Shown: positions 50,835 to 59,914 of the stretch, one piece after another
Position numbering within the stretch: position 1 is the first letter of the stretch
How the letters are laid out: each line of letters opens with the position of its first letter
Origin: a virus
IMG/VR virus record: IMGVR_UViG_3300025154_000064
Span: 1 to 64,000 of that record
Direction: 5' to 3' (one strand)
Length of the DNA: 64,000 nucleotides
Program-made: the position numbers and the translations under genes
Notes under the pieces: model-generated
What the model saw: only the letters and a program-made list of their open reading frames with translations
What the model was told of the DNA's origin: nothing
Database searches by the model: none

Positions 50835-51581
50835 ATGGAAATTCAAAAAACAAGAAAGAGCAAGCCGCCTCGCATCCTTATACATGGCAACCACGGGCTC
50901 GGGAAAAGCTCCCTGGCAGCGGCGGCGCCGGCACCGATTTTTATCCAGACAGAGGACGGCCTCGATGAGATCGACGCAGAGGCTTTCCCGATGGCCAAAG
51001 ACTTCGACACCGTTATGTCGCAGCTCATGCAGGTCTATCAAGAACCGCATGATTACAAAACGCTCGTTATCGACTCGATGGACTGGACCGAGCGCCTGAT
51101 CAACGCGCATGTGTGTAAGGAAGGCGGCAAGGACTCGATCAGCGACTTCGGGTATGGCGCAGGTTTCCAGATCGTCTATGAACAGTTCGGCCGGATCGTC
51201 AAGGCGCTCGATATGATCCGCGAAGAGCGGAAGATGGCGATCATACTTACGGCTCACAGCCAGATCAAGCAATATAACAATCCACTCGGCGCCGACTTCG
51301 ACCGCCACCAGATCAAGTTGCGTGACAAGAACGCAGAGCTCTTCCTCGAATGGTGCGATTGCGTTGGGTACCTGCGCTTCCAGACCTACGTGAAAGAAAA
51401 GAAAGAAGGCTTCTCGACCACCACCAAGGCGACAGGCGGAAGCGACCGAGTTCTATCCTGCTACCCATCGGCGGCTTTCGTATCCAAGAATCGTTACGCA
51501 ATCACTGAAGACATCGATATTCCAGACCCGGCCACCGGCTGGGACAACCTCATCAAAGCGATCAAGGGAGAAAAATCATGA
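50835..51581 (+). CDS. Sak4-like RecA-fold ATPase, 248 aa
   Basis: RILIHGNHGLGKSSLAAAAP is a Walker A region (about 14-33), FIQTEDGLDEID and TLVIDSMDWTERL (Walker B) follow, then IILTAHSQIKQ (motif with His). This is the pattern of phage Sak4/AAA_24 single-strand annealing ATPases. The SSB-like gene next to it supports a recombination role. ATGA overlap with the next gene. Confidence 0.8.
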   Translation: MEIQKTRKSKPPRILIHGNHGLGKSSLAAAAPAPIFIQTEDGLDEIDAEAFPMAKDFDTVMSQLMQVYQEPHDYKTLVIDSMDWTERLINAHVCKEGGKDSISDFGYGAGFQIVYEQFGRIVKALDMIREERKMAIILTAHSQIKQYNNPLGADFDRHQIKLRDKNAELFLEWCDCVGYLRFQTYVKEKKEGFSTTTKATGGSDRVLSCYPSAAFVSKNRYAITEDIDIPDPATGWDNLIKAIKGEKS

Positions 51582-52087
51582 GCGAGAATTTTACAATCAA
51601 CATCGAAAAAGAAGCGGCAGAGTTTAAAGGTGAATTTAAGGTACTTCCCCCTGGGTGGAAGAAGGTTGTCATCCTGAGCGGTGACATGGTGGCTACAAAA
51701 GGGAACAACGGAGAGATGCTGGTCCTTACATACGAGTGTCAGGAAGGAAAGGTCTCTGACCGGCTGAACATCTTCAATTCGTCAGAGGTCGCTCAGAAAA
51801 TCGGCCGGCAGGCGCTGGCAAAGATCTGTGAAAGCGTCGGCCTTACCGGGAACTTTTCGCTGAAAGATATTCCGAAACTTTTCGGCCGCTACATGGACAT
51901 CGAACTGGGAGTCGAAAAGTTCAAGTCGAACAAGGCCGATGCCAATGGACACTTTAAGGACCTGCAATCCAACAAGGTTAAAAACTACGCCAAAGCCGAC
52001 ACCAAATCTGTGAACGCGCCGCCTGCACCACCGGCTGGGACCGAAGCTTCCGGAAGCCAACCCGACGAGAAAAAACTACCCTGGTAA
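51578..52087 (+). CDS. SSB-like protein (DUF669-type), 169 aa
   Basis: The body (GEFKVLPPGWKKVVILSGDMVATKGNNG, then LFGRYMDIELGVEKF) fits DUF669-like phage ssDNA-binding proteins. A Pro/Ala linker leads to an acidic tip DEKKLPW, like the SSB C-terminal peptide that recruits partners. It would cover ssDNA and work with the Sak4-like ATPase. Confidence 0.75.
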   Translation: MSENFTINIEKEAAEFKGEFKVLPPGWKKVVILSGDMVATKGNNGEMLVLTYECQEGKVSDRLNIFNSSEVAQKIGRQALAKICESVGLTGNFSLKDIPKLFGRYMDIELGVEKFKSNKADANGHFKDLQSNKVKNYAKADTKSVNAPPAPPAGTEASGSQPDEKKLPW

Positions 52088-52097
52088 GGAGGTGGCC

Positions 52098-52484
52098 ATG
52101 AATGAAATCGAAAGCGCAATTGTCCGCGGCGCCGAACTGAAAATCCAGATCGACAACATGACGGAAGAGCTTCGCAAGATCAACGTCTTCCTTTCGGAGA
52201 ATGCCGCCTATAAACCTGGTAGCAAAACCGGCCACCTTGATGCGCATGGTATCAAGGTGGATGTCACCCTGAAGGACAACGTGAAATACGATCAGGAGAA
52301 GCTGATCACTGTCCAACAGCACTTCGAATTTTTCCCGAACGTGTTCAAGTCCGAATGGAAGCCGGTCGCCAAGGCGCTCACCGAGGCCATGGCTGGCAAC
52401 GATGAGTTTCGAAAAGCCATCGAGTGGTCACGAACTGTTACACCCGGGGCGCCGCAGGTCAAGTACACGAAGATTGAGGAATAG
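52098..52484 (+). CDS. hypothetical recombination-operon protein, 128 aa
   Basis: The N-terminus is coiled (ELKIQIDNMTEELRKINVF), followed by a small beta domain (GKTGHLDAHGIKVDVTL style). ATG 52098 follows GGAGGTGGCC. Its spot between SSB and nuclease genes suggests an accessory role. Function unknown. Confidence 0.55.
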   Translation: MNEIESAIVRGAELKIQIDNMTEELRKINVFLSENAAYKPGSKTGHLDAHGIKVDVTLKDNVKYDQEKLITVQQHFEFFPNVFKSEWKPVAKALTEAMAGNDEFRKAIEWSRTVTPGAPQVKYTKIEE

Positions 52485-52525
52485 ACCGTCGCCGCAACCT
52501 TGGGAGGGGAACCCGGCGATGTCAC

Positions 52526-52554
52526 ACCCCATGGGTCATTGCGGCCCATGGGGT
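52526..52554 (+). promoter_or_regulatory. hairpin over the Cas4-like gene start region
   Basis: ACCCCATGGG (52526-52535) is complementary to CCCATGGGGT (52545-52554), a perfect 10-bp stem with a 9-nt loop ending 5 bp before ATG 52560. The only SD-like GGGG is in the 3' arm. Confidence 0.65.
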
Positions 52555-52559
52555 TTACC

Positions 52560-53309
52560 ATGAAAGGACTTGAAGTGATTAATATCGACTACGGTGACAA
52601 CGACGCCACCAGCGCTAAAGCAATCGACGCTTACCTTGAATCTACCCAGACGTATCGTGACTGGCTGGGACTTAGCGCCATTGGCCATAAGTGCCCGAGG
52701 TACATGTGGTACCAGGCACGCGGAATGCAAAATCAGACCGAACCAAAGCAGGCCAGGCTGCTTCGGACCTTCGCATTCGGCAACGCAATTGAAGATCTGC
52801 TCGCGCTATGGCTGAAAGGCGCCGGTTTCGAGCTTACATGTCAGCAATGGAAAGTGAAGTTTACTCGCGGCGATAGCGTCCTGCAGGGTTCCATCGACGG
52901 GAAGATATCCGGCCTGCTGGAAGCGCCTGCAACCACTCATTTGTGGGAATGTAAGTCAATGAAGAACGCGAGTTTCAACAAACTGCTGAAGTCCGGGTAT
53001 GAAGCCTACGATGAAAAATATCGGACGCAGATCCATTGCTACGCGCATGGACTCGGATTATCTCGAATCTATGTTACTGTTTTGAATAAGGATACAAGCC
53101 AGATCTACACGGAGCGCATCCGGACCGATGCTGAATTCGCCGAATCCCAGCTCAATCGTGCTTTCGACATTGTTGAACTTAAACATCCCCCCGATGGTAG
53201 CTGCCCAAACAGTAGCTGGTATGAAGCGAAGTGGTGCGACTATCGTGAGTTCTGCTTTGGTGGCCGGCGTGCTGTGGTCCAGAAGAAAAAGGGGGACGTG
53301 CCTTGGTAG
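52560..53309 (+). CDS. Cas4/RecB-like PD-(D/E)XK nuclease, 249 aa
   Basis: GSIDGKISG (Asp113), HLWECKSM (E130-x-K132) and RTQIHCYAHGLGLSRIYV form the PD-(D/E)XK core; FGNAIEDLLALWL upstream is the helical lead. Late Cys residues (SCPNSS, WCDYREFCFGG) and Cys45 (HKCPRY) could carry an iron-sulfur cluster as in Cas4. It probably acts as the exonuclease paired with the annealing proteins. Confidence 0.75.
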   Translation: MKGLEVINIDYGDNDATSAKAIDAYLESTQTYRDWLGLSAIGHKCPRYMWYQARGMQNQTEPKQARLLRTFAFGNAIEDLLALWLKGAGFELTCQQWKVKFTRGDSVLQGSIDGKISGLLEAPATTHLWECKSMKNASFNKLLKSGYEAYDEKYRTQIHCYAHGLGLSRIYVTVLNKDTSQIYTERIRTDAEFAESQLNRAFDIVELKHPPDGSCPNSSWYEAKWCDYREFCFGGRRAVVQKKKGDVPW

Positions 53310-54130
53310 AGGAGAAAGCTTGCAGTAAGTGCGGAAGTGTTAAGGCACTGGATGAATTCAATAAGCATAAAGGCAGAAAAGATGGATATAATACTTGGTG
53401 CATGGTGTGTGAAAAGGAGTATAAAAACGCATATTACAAAGACAATAAAGTAGCCATATCATCTAAGGTCAAAGCGTATGTTGAATTTAATAAAGAGAAG
53501 GTGTCTACACGTAAAAAAGCATACTATAAAAAAAATAAGGATCAAATAGCCTTAAGAGATAAGGAATACCGCGAAAAGAATAAGGAGAGAATAACTTCCA
53601 GGCTAAAGGCATGGTACGAAAAGAACAAAAAGTATGCATCTGAGCAAGCGAAGATATATCGAGAGAACAATAAAGAGAAGGTGAGCACATGGACCAAGTT
53701 GTGGAGAGAGAATAACCATGAAAAAGTTAAAAGTTATACAAAGAAATGTAATGCTAAAATAAGGTCAACCCCAAAAGGAAAACTTAACAACAATATATCT
53801 CGTGGCATCAGTCGATCTCTCAATGGTGCCAAGTCTGGCCGCCACTGGGAAGATTTGGTCGGATATACTATTGACCAACTCAAACGCCACCTTGAGAAAC
53901 AATTTGATGAACACATGACCTGGGAAAATTACGGCTCATACTGGCATCTCGAACATATCATACCAGTCTCAGCTTTCAATTTCCAAAGTCCTGAAGACCG
54001 AGATTTTAAACGCTGCTGGGCGCTAAAGAATCTGAGACCTCTTGAGAAAATAGAGAACATCAAGAAGTCGAATAAGCTTGAAAAACATTTTCAACCATCA
54101 CTTGTATTTAAGGTGAAGAATGCAGCCTGA
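53303..54130 (+). CDS. HNH homing-type endonuclease with zinc finger and repeats, 275 aa
   Basis: TTG start at 53303 overlapping the nuclease stop, after GGGGGACGTG. An N-terminal zinc finger (ACSKCGSVKALDEFNKHKGR ... CMVCEKEY) is followed by Lys/Asn-rich helical repeats around YYKKNKDQ/WYEKNKK (about 55-150), then HNH: SYWHLEHIIPVSAFN and CWALKNLRPL. A/T-rich codons set it apart from its neighbours. It looks like a free-standing homing endonuclease inserted between nuclease and helicase genes. Confidence 0.85.
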   Translation: MVEEKACSKCGSVKALDEFNKHKGRKDGYNTWCMVCEKEYKNAYYKDNKVAISSKVKAYVEFNKEKVSTRKKAYYKKNKDQIALRDKEYREKNKERITSRLKAWYEKNKKYASEQAKIYRENNKEKVSTWTKLWRENNHEKVKSYTKKCNAKIRSTPKGKLNNNISRGISRSLNGAKSGRHWEDLVGYTIDQLKRHLEKQFDEHMTWENYGSYWHLEHIIPVSAFNFQSPEDRDFKRCWALKNLRPLEKIENIKKSNKLEKHFQPSLVFKVKNAA

Positions 54131-55862
54131 GCTAAGACCATACCAGATCGAAGCGCTCAACGCTTTAGGTGAAGCCATCAAGACGAAAGACAGGCTTCTG
54201 CTGATCGCCGCGACAGGTGCAGGCAAGACTGCAATGATATGCCGCTTCATCCAGAAGTTTTATTTCGAATATCCGGACCGGAACTTCCTTGTCGTGTCTC
54301 ATAAACAGTTAATAATTGAGCAGTTCATTGCTGCATTCAAGAAGTTCACTGAAATAAAAAGTTCAGATATAGGCGTTTGTTGCTCCGGCATGGGACGCCG
54401 TGAGCTTAAATCAAGAATCGTCCTTGCTACGATCCAGACCATTGTCAATTGCCTTGGGGACTACGCAGGAGCGAGCTTAGTTGTGGTCGATGAAACGCAC
54501 AGGGTTTCGGTAGGGTTGGATTCTCAGTATAACCAGCTTCTAAACACGCTTGAAGAGTATGTTCCTGGCCACAAAACCATAGGTGTTACCGGCACAGGTT
54601 TTAGGCTCGGCCACGGTGAGATTTTTGGTTCAAGATGTAAAGCCGATAGAGTTAATTTCTTCCCGGAAGTTACGCATAGGGTGCTTTATTCAACCTTAAG
54701 GGATTCAGGGTACCTCATGCCGCTCAAGGGTTATATCGCCGACGGCAATGCAGCCAAGGACCTCTCTTCGGTACCGCTTGTAGCCGGCGAATACAATATG
54801 TCAGATGCCGGGAAGGTCATGAGCAAGTATGTCAATGCTGCCGTTGACGCATTGGAACTGTATGGAGCTGAGCATAAGCATGTTTGCATATTTTGCTGTG
54901 TCATAAAGCACGTTGAAGAAATAGTTGAGGCCTTCAGGTCAAGGGGTCACTCGATAGTGCCGATCCACTCAAAGCTTTCAAAGACAGAGCGTGAAAATAA
55001 TTTGAGGTCGTGGCAATCAGGCGAAGTCCGAATCGCTGCGAGCGTGAATGTATTGACAGAGGCATTCGACTACCCAGCGCTATCATGCATAGTCTTTTGC
55101 AGACCTTCGAAGAGCAGCACCGTGTGGCTGCAAGCCATAGGGCGTATCCTTAGAATGCATCCTGACAAGAAGGAAAGCCTGCTGATCGACCTTACAGGCA
55201 ATGCTATGTACTTCGGCCTGGATTTAGACTCACCCAAGGTAATTATCCCTTATGGCTCTGGAAACTCTGAAGCCCCAACGAAAATATGCCCCTTCGTATA
55301 TCCAGACGGCCGGATCTGTGGCGAAAGGGTCCACACTGCAACACGGTTCTGCCCGAGCTGCGAATTTGAGTGGACCGTGGAGGAAGTGGAGGCAGTGCTT
55401 CCTGAACTAAAAAAAGTTTCCTTCGGCGCACCAGTAGAGGCGCCGCTCTGGCACAAAGTTTCTTATATGTCGATCAGCATCCACCAGAATCAGGAAACCG
55501 GAAAGCGCCTGCTTCGCCTGCAATTCGAATGCCCTGGCGAGAATGTCTACGCTAAAAATATCTTTGTTTCCGATTGGTTATGTTTCAAGTGCCACTATAG
55601 CGGTTTTGCTGTCGAAAAAGGCAAAGAGAAATGGAACATGTTCAGCTACAGGGATTACCCTGAGGATGTCGATACCGCTGAATGGTACGCGAAAGAATCT
55701 TTCGCCACACCGAAACAGGTGCTCTTAAAGAAAGACGGCAAGTGGCATCGGATACTGGACTACAAGTTCGAGGAAGAGGAAGAATCGCTGCATATGGATA
55801 CCGCTTTCGCTAATCCGTTTGACAAAGATCAACTATACACAGGTGAGGACTTGCCGTTTTGA
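54120..55862 (+). CDS. SF2 DEAH-type helicase, 580 aa
   Basis: LRPYQIEALNAL (Q-like motif), LIAATGAGKT (Walker A, about 29-37), VVVDETHRVS (DETH, about 121-130), GVTGTGFRLG (motif III region), then VNVLTEAFDYPALSCIVFCRP and WLQAIGRILRMHP (motifs V and VI). A zinc-ribbon-like Cys set (KICPFVYPDGRICG, FCPSCEFEW) follows near 385-425. It probably unwinds DNA in replication or recombination. Confidence 0.85.
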   Translation: MQPELRPYQIEALNALGEAIKTKDRLLLIAATGAGKTAMICRFIQKFYFEYPDRNFLVVSHKQLIIEQFIAAFKKFTEIKSSDIGVCCSGMGRRELKSRIVLATIQTIVNCLGDYAGASLVVVDETHRVSVGLDSQYNQLLNTLEEYVPGHKTIGVTGTGFRLGHGEIFGSRCKADRVNFFPEVTHRVLYSTLRDSGYLMPLKGYIADGNAAKDLSSVPLVAGEYNMSDAGKVMSKYVNAAVDALELYGAEHKHVCIFCCVIKHVEEIVEAFRSRGHSIVPIHSKLSKTERENNLRSWQSGEVRIAASVNVLTEAFDYPALSCIVFCRPSKSSTVWLQAIGRILRMHPDKKESLLIDLTGNAMYFGLDLDSPKVIIPYGSGNSEAPTKICPFVYPDGRICGERVHTATRFCPSCEFEWTVEEVEAVLPELKKVSFGAPVEAPLWHKVSYMSISIHQNQETGKRLLRLQFECPGENVYAKNIFVSDWLCFKCHYSGFAVEKGKEKWNMFSYRDYPEDVDTAEWYAKESFATPKQVLLKKDGKWHRILDYKFEEEEESLHMDTAFANPFDKDQLYTGEDLPF

Positions 55863-56077
55863 AACCATGCCCAAAAATAATAGACGGTATCTGCACCATT
55901 CATCGATTACCGAACCCGCCGGAAGCTGTGTGCCGGAAGTGCCAGCACCGGCCGGTTGTGGTGTGCGACAAATGGATTTTCGACGATGAATGGTGCCGGT
56001 TCCTGGACGCTGATGGGTGCGTGCATTTTCATGCCCGCACTGAGTGCGCAAGCTGTTTGATGAAAGAGGAGGATTAA
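55859..56077 (+). CDS. Cys-rich small protein, TTG start, 72 aa
   Basis: TTG at 55859 overlaps the helicase stop. The product has nine Cys, with pairs such as CRKCQH and CASCLM. It is probably zinc- or iron-sulfur-binding. Function unknown. Confidence 0.55.
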   Translation: MKPCPKIIDGICTIHRLPNPPEAVCRKCQHRPVVVCDKWIFDDEWCRFLDADGCVHFHARTECASCLMKEED

Positions 56078-56079
56078 GG

Positions 56080-56157
56080 ATGAACTGGCCTGAAGCGGTT
56101 GTGATGGTGGCGTTTTTTGCAATGCTGGCGATTGCGTTTTGGAGGCTTTTGAAATGA
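56080..56157 (+). CDS. 25-residue membrane micro-protein
   Basis: ATG at 56080 has GAGGAGG upstream. The product is one hydrophobic helix (PEAVVMVAFFAMLAIAFW) with a basic end. Its TGA overlaps the next ATG. The strong SD and packing argue that it is made. Confidence 0.5.
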   Translation: MNWPEAVVMVAFFAMLAIAFWRLLK

Positions 56158-56321
56158 AAATAGAACGTTGCGGGGATTGTGAGCATATTAAGCTGTTGCC
56201 TTCGTCAGGACTCTTCGGTGGACAATGGGTGTGCGGCAAGACTGGACAGCCTGTCAACCCGGGAAGGTTCATCGTGTGCGAGTTAAAATATCAAACATAC
56301 GCGACATCGGAAGCAAAATGA
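56154..56321 (+). CDS. small zinc-binding protein, 55 aa
   Basis: RCGDCEHIKLLP (CxxC) with later Cys in WVCGKTGQPV and FIVCELKY form a four-Cys site. ATGA overlaps on both sides. Function unknown. Confidence 0.55.
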   Translation: MKIERCGDCEHIKLLPSSGLFGGQWVCGKTGQPVNPGRFIVCELKYQTYATSEAK

Positions 56322-58582
56322 ACTTCTCGGACATCCAGCACCTTATAGAAGCCGGCCTGCATATCTTCCCTTGCGCCACCGACAAGTCACCCTTGTGCCG
56401 CTGGAAAGACCAATATTCTTGGTCACCAACAGAGACTTTCGCCGCGGTTGGAATGGCCACCGGTTCGCTATCCGGCAATGTGGAGGTGATAGACGTCGAC
56501 AATCCGAACTTGTTCGAGTCTCTTCCAAAGGTCAATGCCGTGGTGGCCCGTACAGTTTCAGGCGGCTACCACCTGATCTACCGATGCGAGGCGCCTGAAC
56601 CCAACCAAAAGCTGGCTATGTCATACCAGCGCGTTGCCGGCTACGGCGAGTACGGTTTTGATTGGCGGCCCGGGAAACTTTACAAGGCCAAGGAATACGG
56701 CGACGGCTGGTATATTTCGACTGCCAGCGTCGAGACCCGTGGGGTTGGTGGCTACATCCTTATATCGCCATCGCCGGGCTACGAATTATTGAAAGGCTCA
56801 CTGACCGATATCCCTGTGCTCACCACCGAGCAACGCGATAAACTCTTTTTCCACTGCCGATCGCTGGGTGAACATCCGCCGACACCCAAAGTGATATCAC
56901 GCAAGCCATCTGCAGGTGCCACCGGCACCCGCCCGGGTGATGCCTTCAACTGTCAAGTAACGCTTGACGATTTGACCTGCTTGCTTACCAAGCATGGCTG
57001 GACAGTCACCGGCGACCAAGGGCAAAATAGGCACTTCGCACGTCCCGGGAAGGTAACCGGCACTAGCGCGACACTGGGCGGATCAGCGGATTGTCCATTG
57101 TTCTATGTGTTCACGTCGTCAACCGAGTTCGAGGCTGAGAAGGCCTACACCCCGTTCCAGGTGCTGGCCAAGCTTGAACACGGCGACGACTATTCCGCCG
57201 CGGCGTTGAGCCTGGCCAAGTTCGGGTATGGTGAAGCTGAGCGAGACCCTACCATTGAACTGATCACGCACGAAGAAGCCTGCGCCATGCCAGGCATCGG
57301 AACACCGCTGAACGATATCCCGGCAGGGTCCCTTATCGATCTTGGCATGGCTGGCCTCGTAAGTGCCGGCGCTGTCAACATTCAGCAATTGCTCTATCCG
57401 ATAGTGATCAGCCACATTGCCAGAGCATCGAACGGGTACATCTGCTGCGAGCACGTTCACCCGTCATTCTCATTCATCAAGGTGGCAGGTACGAGCGTTG
57501 GGAAGAGCAAGAGTAACCAGATAATGCAGGCTGTTGTCCGCCCGGCTTTCGAAGAGACGGTAATAAAAACCATAGGCAAGCGGGAATGTGAAGTCAACGT
57601 CAACATTTTTTATGGACCTGACGAAGTGGCATCCGGCCAGGCGATGTTAAAAGCTTTAGCCGACCGGCCAAAGGCGTTGTTCGTTTTTGATGAAATAACC
57701 GGGTTATTCTCTGGGACCGGCGGCAAACAAGATCCAATGTCTGCAGACAAAAAGAAGGTCCTTCTGCAGCTAAGCACCCATGGGGGGAGCGTTTATGAAA
57801 AGAAATACGCTGACGACCAGAAGGACGTCGTTATAGATGGACTTCTCTTTAATATGCTTGGGAACGCGACACCGGTTATTTTCGACCACTTCAATAATGA
57901 AGATATAGATACCGGAACTATACAAAGGCTGGATTTTTCTGTGTACGACGGGAAGATTCCACGAAGGTCGACTACACAGCTCAGTAATGCGACCCTTGAA
58001 GTTTTCTCAGAGCGATTGAAAGCGATAATGGATGTATCGCCGGCTTGCATTGGTAACCTTTTAGGTGCCTCTGACGTTGGTCTTGATGACGCGGCCAAAA
58101 AATTTATGAACGATCTGTCAGACAAAATCACAGACGAACAGAACTCTATTTTTGATGATGGAGAAATAGGTCTTATAGGCCGAGCCTATAACACAACACT
58201 TAAATACGGAATTATCCACGCCGTGGCGACAAAAGATGTGTCTGAAATGTTCATATCGCCATTAAACATTGATGACGTCAAATACGGCTATGGCGTTGCA
58301 TCAGCCTTTCTCAGTTGGCAACGAAAAGTCCTTTTAAAAAAAATTCCTGCCGGCGAGTTTGCTGCCAACTGCGATGCTTTTATGGAAGCTGTGATCTCTG
58401 CTCAAAAGATGAAAGGCCAGCTGCCTACCGGTAAGCTGGTGGCATCAAGAAAGAGGAGGATCAAGAACTTAAAACCGAACGAGTGGGATCTGGTAGTGAA
58501 AGTCCTGAAAGCGAGGGGTGAATTAGTGACCGAAGAAGTTAAAAACAAGACGATTTATCGAGCAGTAAGGGGGGTTGAATGA
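56318..58582 (+). CDS. prim-pol / DUF3987-type primase-helicase, 754 aa
   Basis: The N-terminal bifunctional primase/polymerase domain (about 1-200) shows EVIDVDNPN with two Asp (59, 61) and TVSGGYHLIYR with His85. The second half is a DUF3987-like P-loop domain: VAGTSVGKSKSNQIM near 389-403 and ALFVFDEITGLFSG near 451-464. It likely primes and unwinds DNA at the phage origin. It overlaps both neighbours by 4 bp. Confidence 0.8.
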   Translation: MNFSDIQHLIEAGLHIFPCATDKSPLCRWKDQYSWSPTETFAAVGMATGSLSGNVEVIDVDNPNLFESLPKVNAVVARTVSGGYHLIYRCEAPEPNQKLAMSYQRVAGYGEYGFDWRPGKLYKAKEYGDGWYISTASVETRGVGGYILISPSPGYELLKGSLTDIPVLTTEQRDKLFFHCRSLGEHPPTPKVISRKPSAGATGTRPGDAFNCQVTLDDLTCLLTKHGWTVTGDQGQNRHFARPGKVTGTSATLGGSADCPLFYVFTSSTEFEAEKAYTPFQVLAKLEHGDDYSAAALSLAKFGYGEAERDPTIELITHEEACAMPGIGTPLNDIPAGSLIDLGMAGLVSAGAVNIQQLLYPIVISHIARASNGYICCEHVHPSFSFIKVAGTSVGKSKSNQIMQAVVRPAFEETVIKTIGKRECEVNVNIFYGPDEVASGQAMLKALADRPKALFVFDEITGLFSGTGGKQDPMSADKKKVLLQLSTHGGSVYEKKYADDQKDVVIDGLLFNMLGNATPVIFDHFNNEDIDTGTIQRLDFSVYDGKIPRRSTTQLSNATLEVFSERLKAIMDVSPACIGNLLGASDVGLDDAAKKFMNDLSDKITDEQNSIFDDGEIGLIGRAYNTTLKYGIIHAVATKDVSEMFISPLNIDDVKYGYGVASAFLSWQRKVLLKKIPAGEFAANCDAFMEAVISAQKMKGQLPTGKLVASRKRRIKNLKPNEWDLVVKVLKARGELVTEEVKNKTIYRAVRGVE

Positions 58583-58977
58583 GCGAGGTTGTAAGGTCTG
58601 AGCATCTTGAACAGAGGGATTTTTTTGATTTCCTTCGAAAGCTTGAATTCGGAAATCCGGACATCCGGTTCGTGTATGCGGTCCCGAATGGTGGTCTTCG
58701 AAACATCCGGGTGGCCAAGCAGTTGAAGGACGAAGGGGTTAAGCCCGGGGTACCAGATATCTGCTGGCCGTGCCCGATGGGAGAGTTTCACGGGTTATAT
58801 ATCGAGATGAAGCGGACAAAGCTGGGGAAGGTTTCGGCCGATCAGCGCGTTTGGATAGATTGGCTGAAGAAGAAGGGATACTACGTTAAGGTCTGCAAGG
58901 GGTTTGAGGAAGCGAAGAGCGTTTTTTTAAATTACATGAAAATGGGTGAATTCAATGACAAAAGAAGAGCTGCGTAA
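58579..58977 (+). CDS. VRR-NUC domain nuclease, 132 aa
   Basis: VYAVPNGGLRN, EGVKPGVPDICWPCPMG, LYIEMKRTKLGKVSADQ and WIDWLKKKGYYV match the stand-alone VRR-NUC (PD-(D/E)XK) family, often a Holliday-junction-type nuclease in phages. The acid is Asp in GVPD and E-x-K in IEMK. Confidence 0.85.
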   Translation: MSEVVRSEHLEQRDFFDFLRKLEFGNPDIRFVYAVPNGGLRNIRVAKQLKDEGVKPGVPDICWPCPMGEFHGLYIEMKRTKLGKVSADQRVWIDWLKKKGYYVKVCKGFEEAKSVFLNYMKMGEFNDKRRAA

Positions 58978-59302
58978 GATTTTCGAGACAGAAGAAACGG
59001 CAGAAATAACATGGCAAGGTGCGTGCCACGATTGCGGATGCGATATTGAGGTCGTAACCAATATGGCAATCGACGGCGCTCTCACTGTTACCGGTGGTGC
59101 CATTTATGGAGACAAGGATGGCGTACACCATATGAAATGTGAGGCCTGCTTCGAAAAGGATAGTACGCTTCATAATTTTCGTGAGTGTGAGGTTTTTGTT
59201 CGGTGTGTAGGGTATCTTCGGCCGGTAAAGGATATGAACCCTGGGAAGCAGGCCGAGGTCGCAAACCGGAAAAAGTTTGATACGGGGGAATATCTTTCAT
59301 GA
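58955..59302 (+). CDS. small protein with NrdD-like C-terminal motif, 115 aa
   Basis: An N-terminal CHDCGCDIEV and a later MKCEACFEK give a CxxC-CxxC zinc site. The C-terminus RECEVFVRCVGYLRPVKDMNPGKQAEV resembles the end of class III ribonucleotide reductases (GYLRPV...KGKQ). It is far too short to be a reductase. It may be a decoy or regulatory fragment. The start at 58955 is preferred over an in-frame GTG at 58946. Confidence 0.55.
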   Translation: MTKEELRKIFETEETAEITWQGACHDCGCDIEVVTNMAIDGALTVTGGAIYGDKDGVHHMKCEACFEKDSTLHNFRECEVFVRCVGYLRPVKDMNPGKQAEVANRKKFDTGEYLS

Positions 59303-59580
59303 CTATCATGCAACACGTCAGCAAGTGGATGGCGAAGAAGTTTTTAAATGCGACGCACTGTCGGCTCGGTGCCCGTGTTGGGAATCAGCTTTTCTCAGAA
59401 GCTGACATGCTGTTATCGCCGCTGGCAATGAGCGCATTCAAAGCGATAGGAACCGATCCTGATCACGAATACAGCATAGGTAGCGTCGAAAATGATAACT
59501 GGGAACCGGTAGAGGAGCGGGAAGGCATAGCCGTCGGGACCATCGTTATCCTTCCGGAAGGGGCCAGTCATGACAATTGA
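59299..59580 (+). CDS. hypothetical protein, 93 aa
   Basis: Overlaps both neighbours; a GGGGG SD lies 10 nt before ATG 59299. SPLAMSAFKAIGTDPDHEYSI is distinctive but not assigned. Confidence 0.5.
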   Translation: MTIMQHVSKWMAKKFLNATHCRLGARVGNQLFSEADMLLSPLAMSAFKAIGTDPDHEYSIGSVENDNWEPVEEREGIAVGTIVILPEGASHDN

Positions 59581-59914
59581 CTATAACTTTTTGAGCATGC
59601 GCCACAATAAGGAATACGGAACAGAATACCAAGACGGAAAGGCCATGGTAGCCGACCTTTACGCCAAACTCGGCAGCGCCTATGGGGTCGCTGATAGGCT
59701 CATAATCAACCACAAGTCTGTTTATAATTTCATGAAAAAGCATGGAATGAAGACGCAGCCAAGGGGGAGGGAGCGCTTCACAGACAAGAAGGATATAATC
59801 CTTGAAACGCTCAGGATAACACCGAACATGCCAAGGCAAGAAATTGCAGCGCTGGCAGGATCATCGGTTTCATTGGTTAAATATTATGTCAACAGAAGGA
59901 GAAAAAAAGCATGA
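59570..59914 (+). CDS. HTH-containing small protein, 114 aa
   Basis: Two HTH-like stretches are visible: KLGSAYGVADRLIINHKSVYNFMKKHG (about 39-65) and PRQEIAALAGSSVSLVKYYV (about 88-107). It probably binds DNA, maybe as a regulator of the replication operon. Confidence 0.6.
   Translation: MTIDYNFLSMRHNKEYGTEYQDGKAMVADLYAKLGSAYGVADRLIINHKSVYNFMKKHGMKTQPRGRERFTDKKDIILETLRITPNMPRQEIAALAGSSVSLVKYYVNRRRKKA

Noticed and set aside
50730-51308. 192-codon minus-strand frame over the Sak4-like gene
   Set aside because: Antisense to a gene with clear ATPase motifs and no SD of its own.
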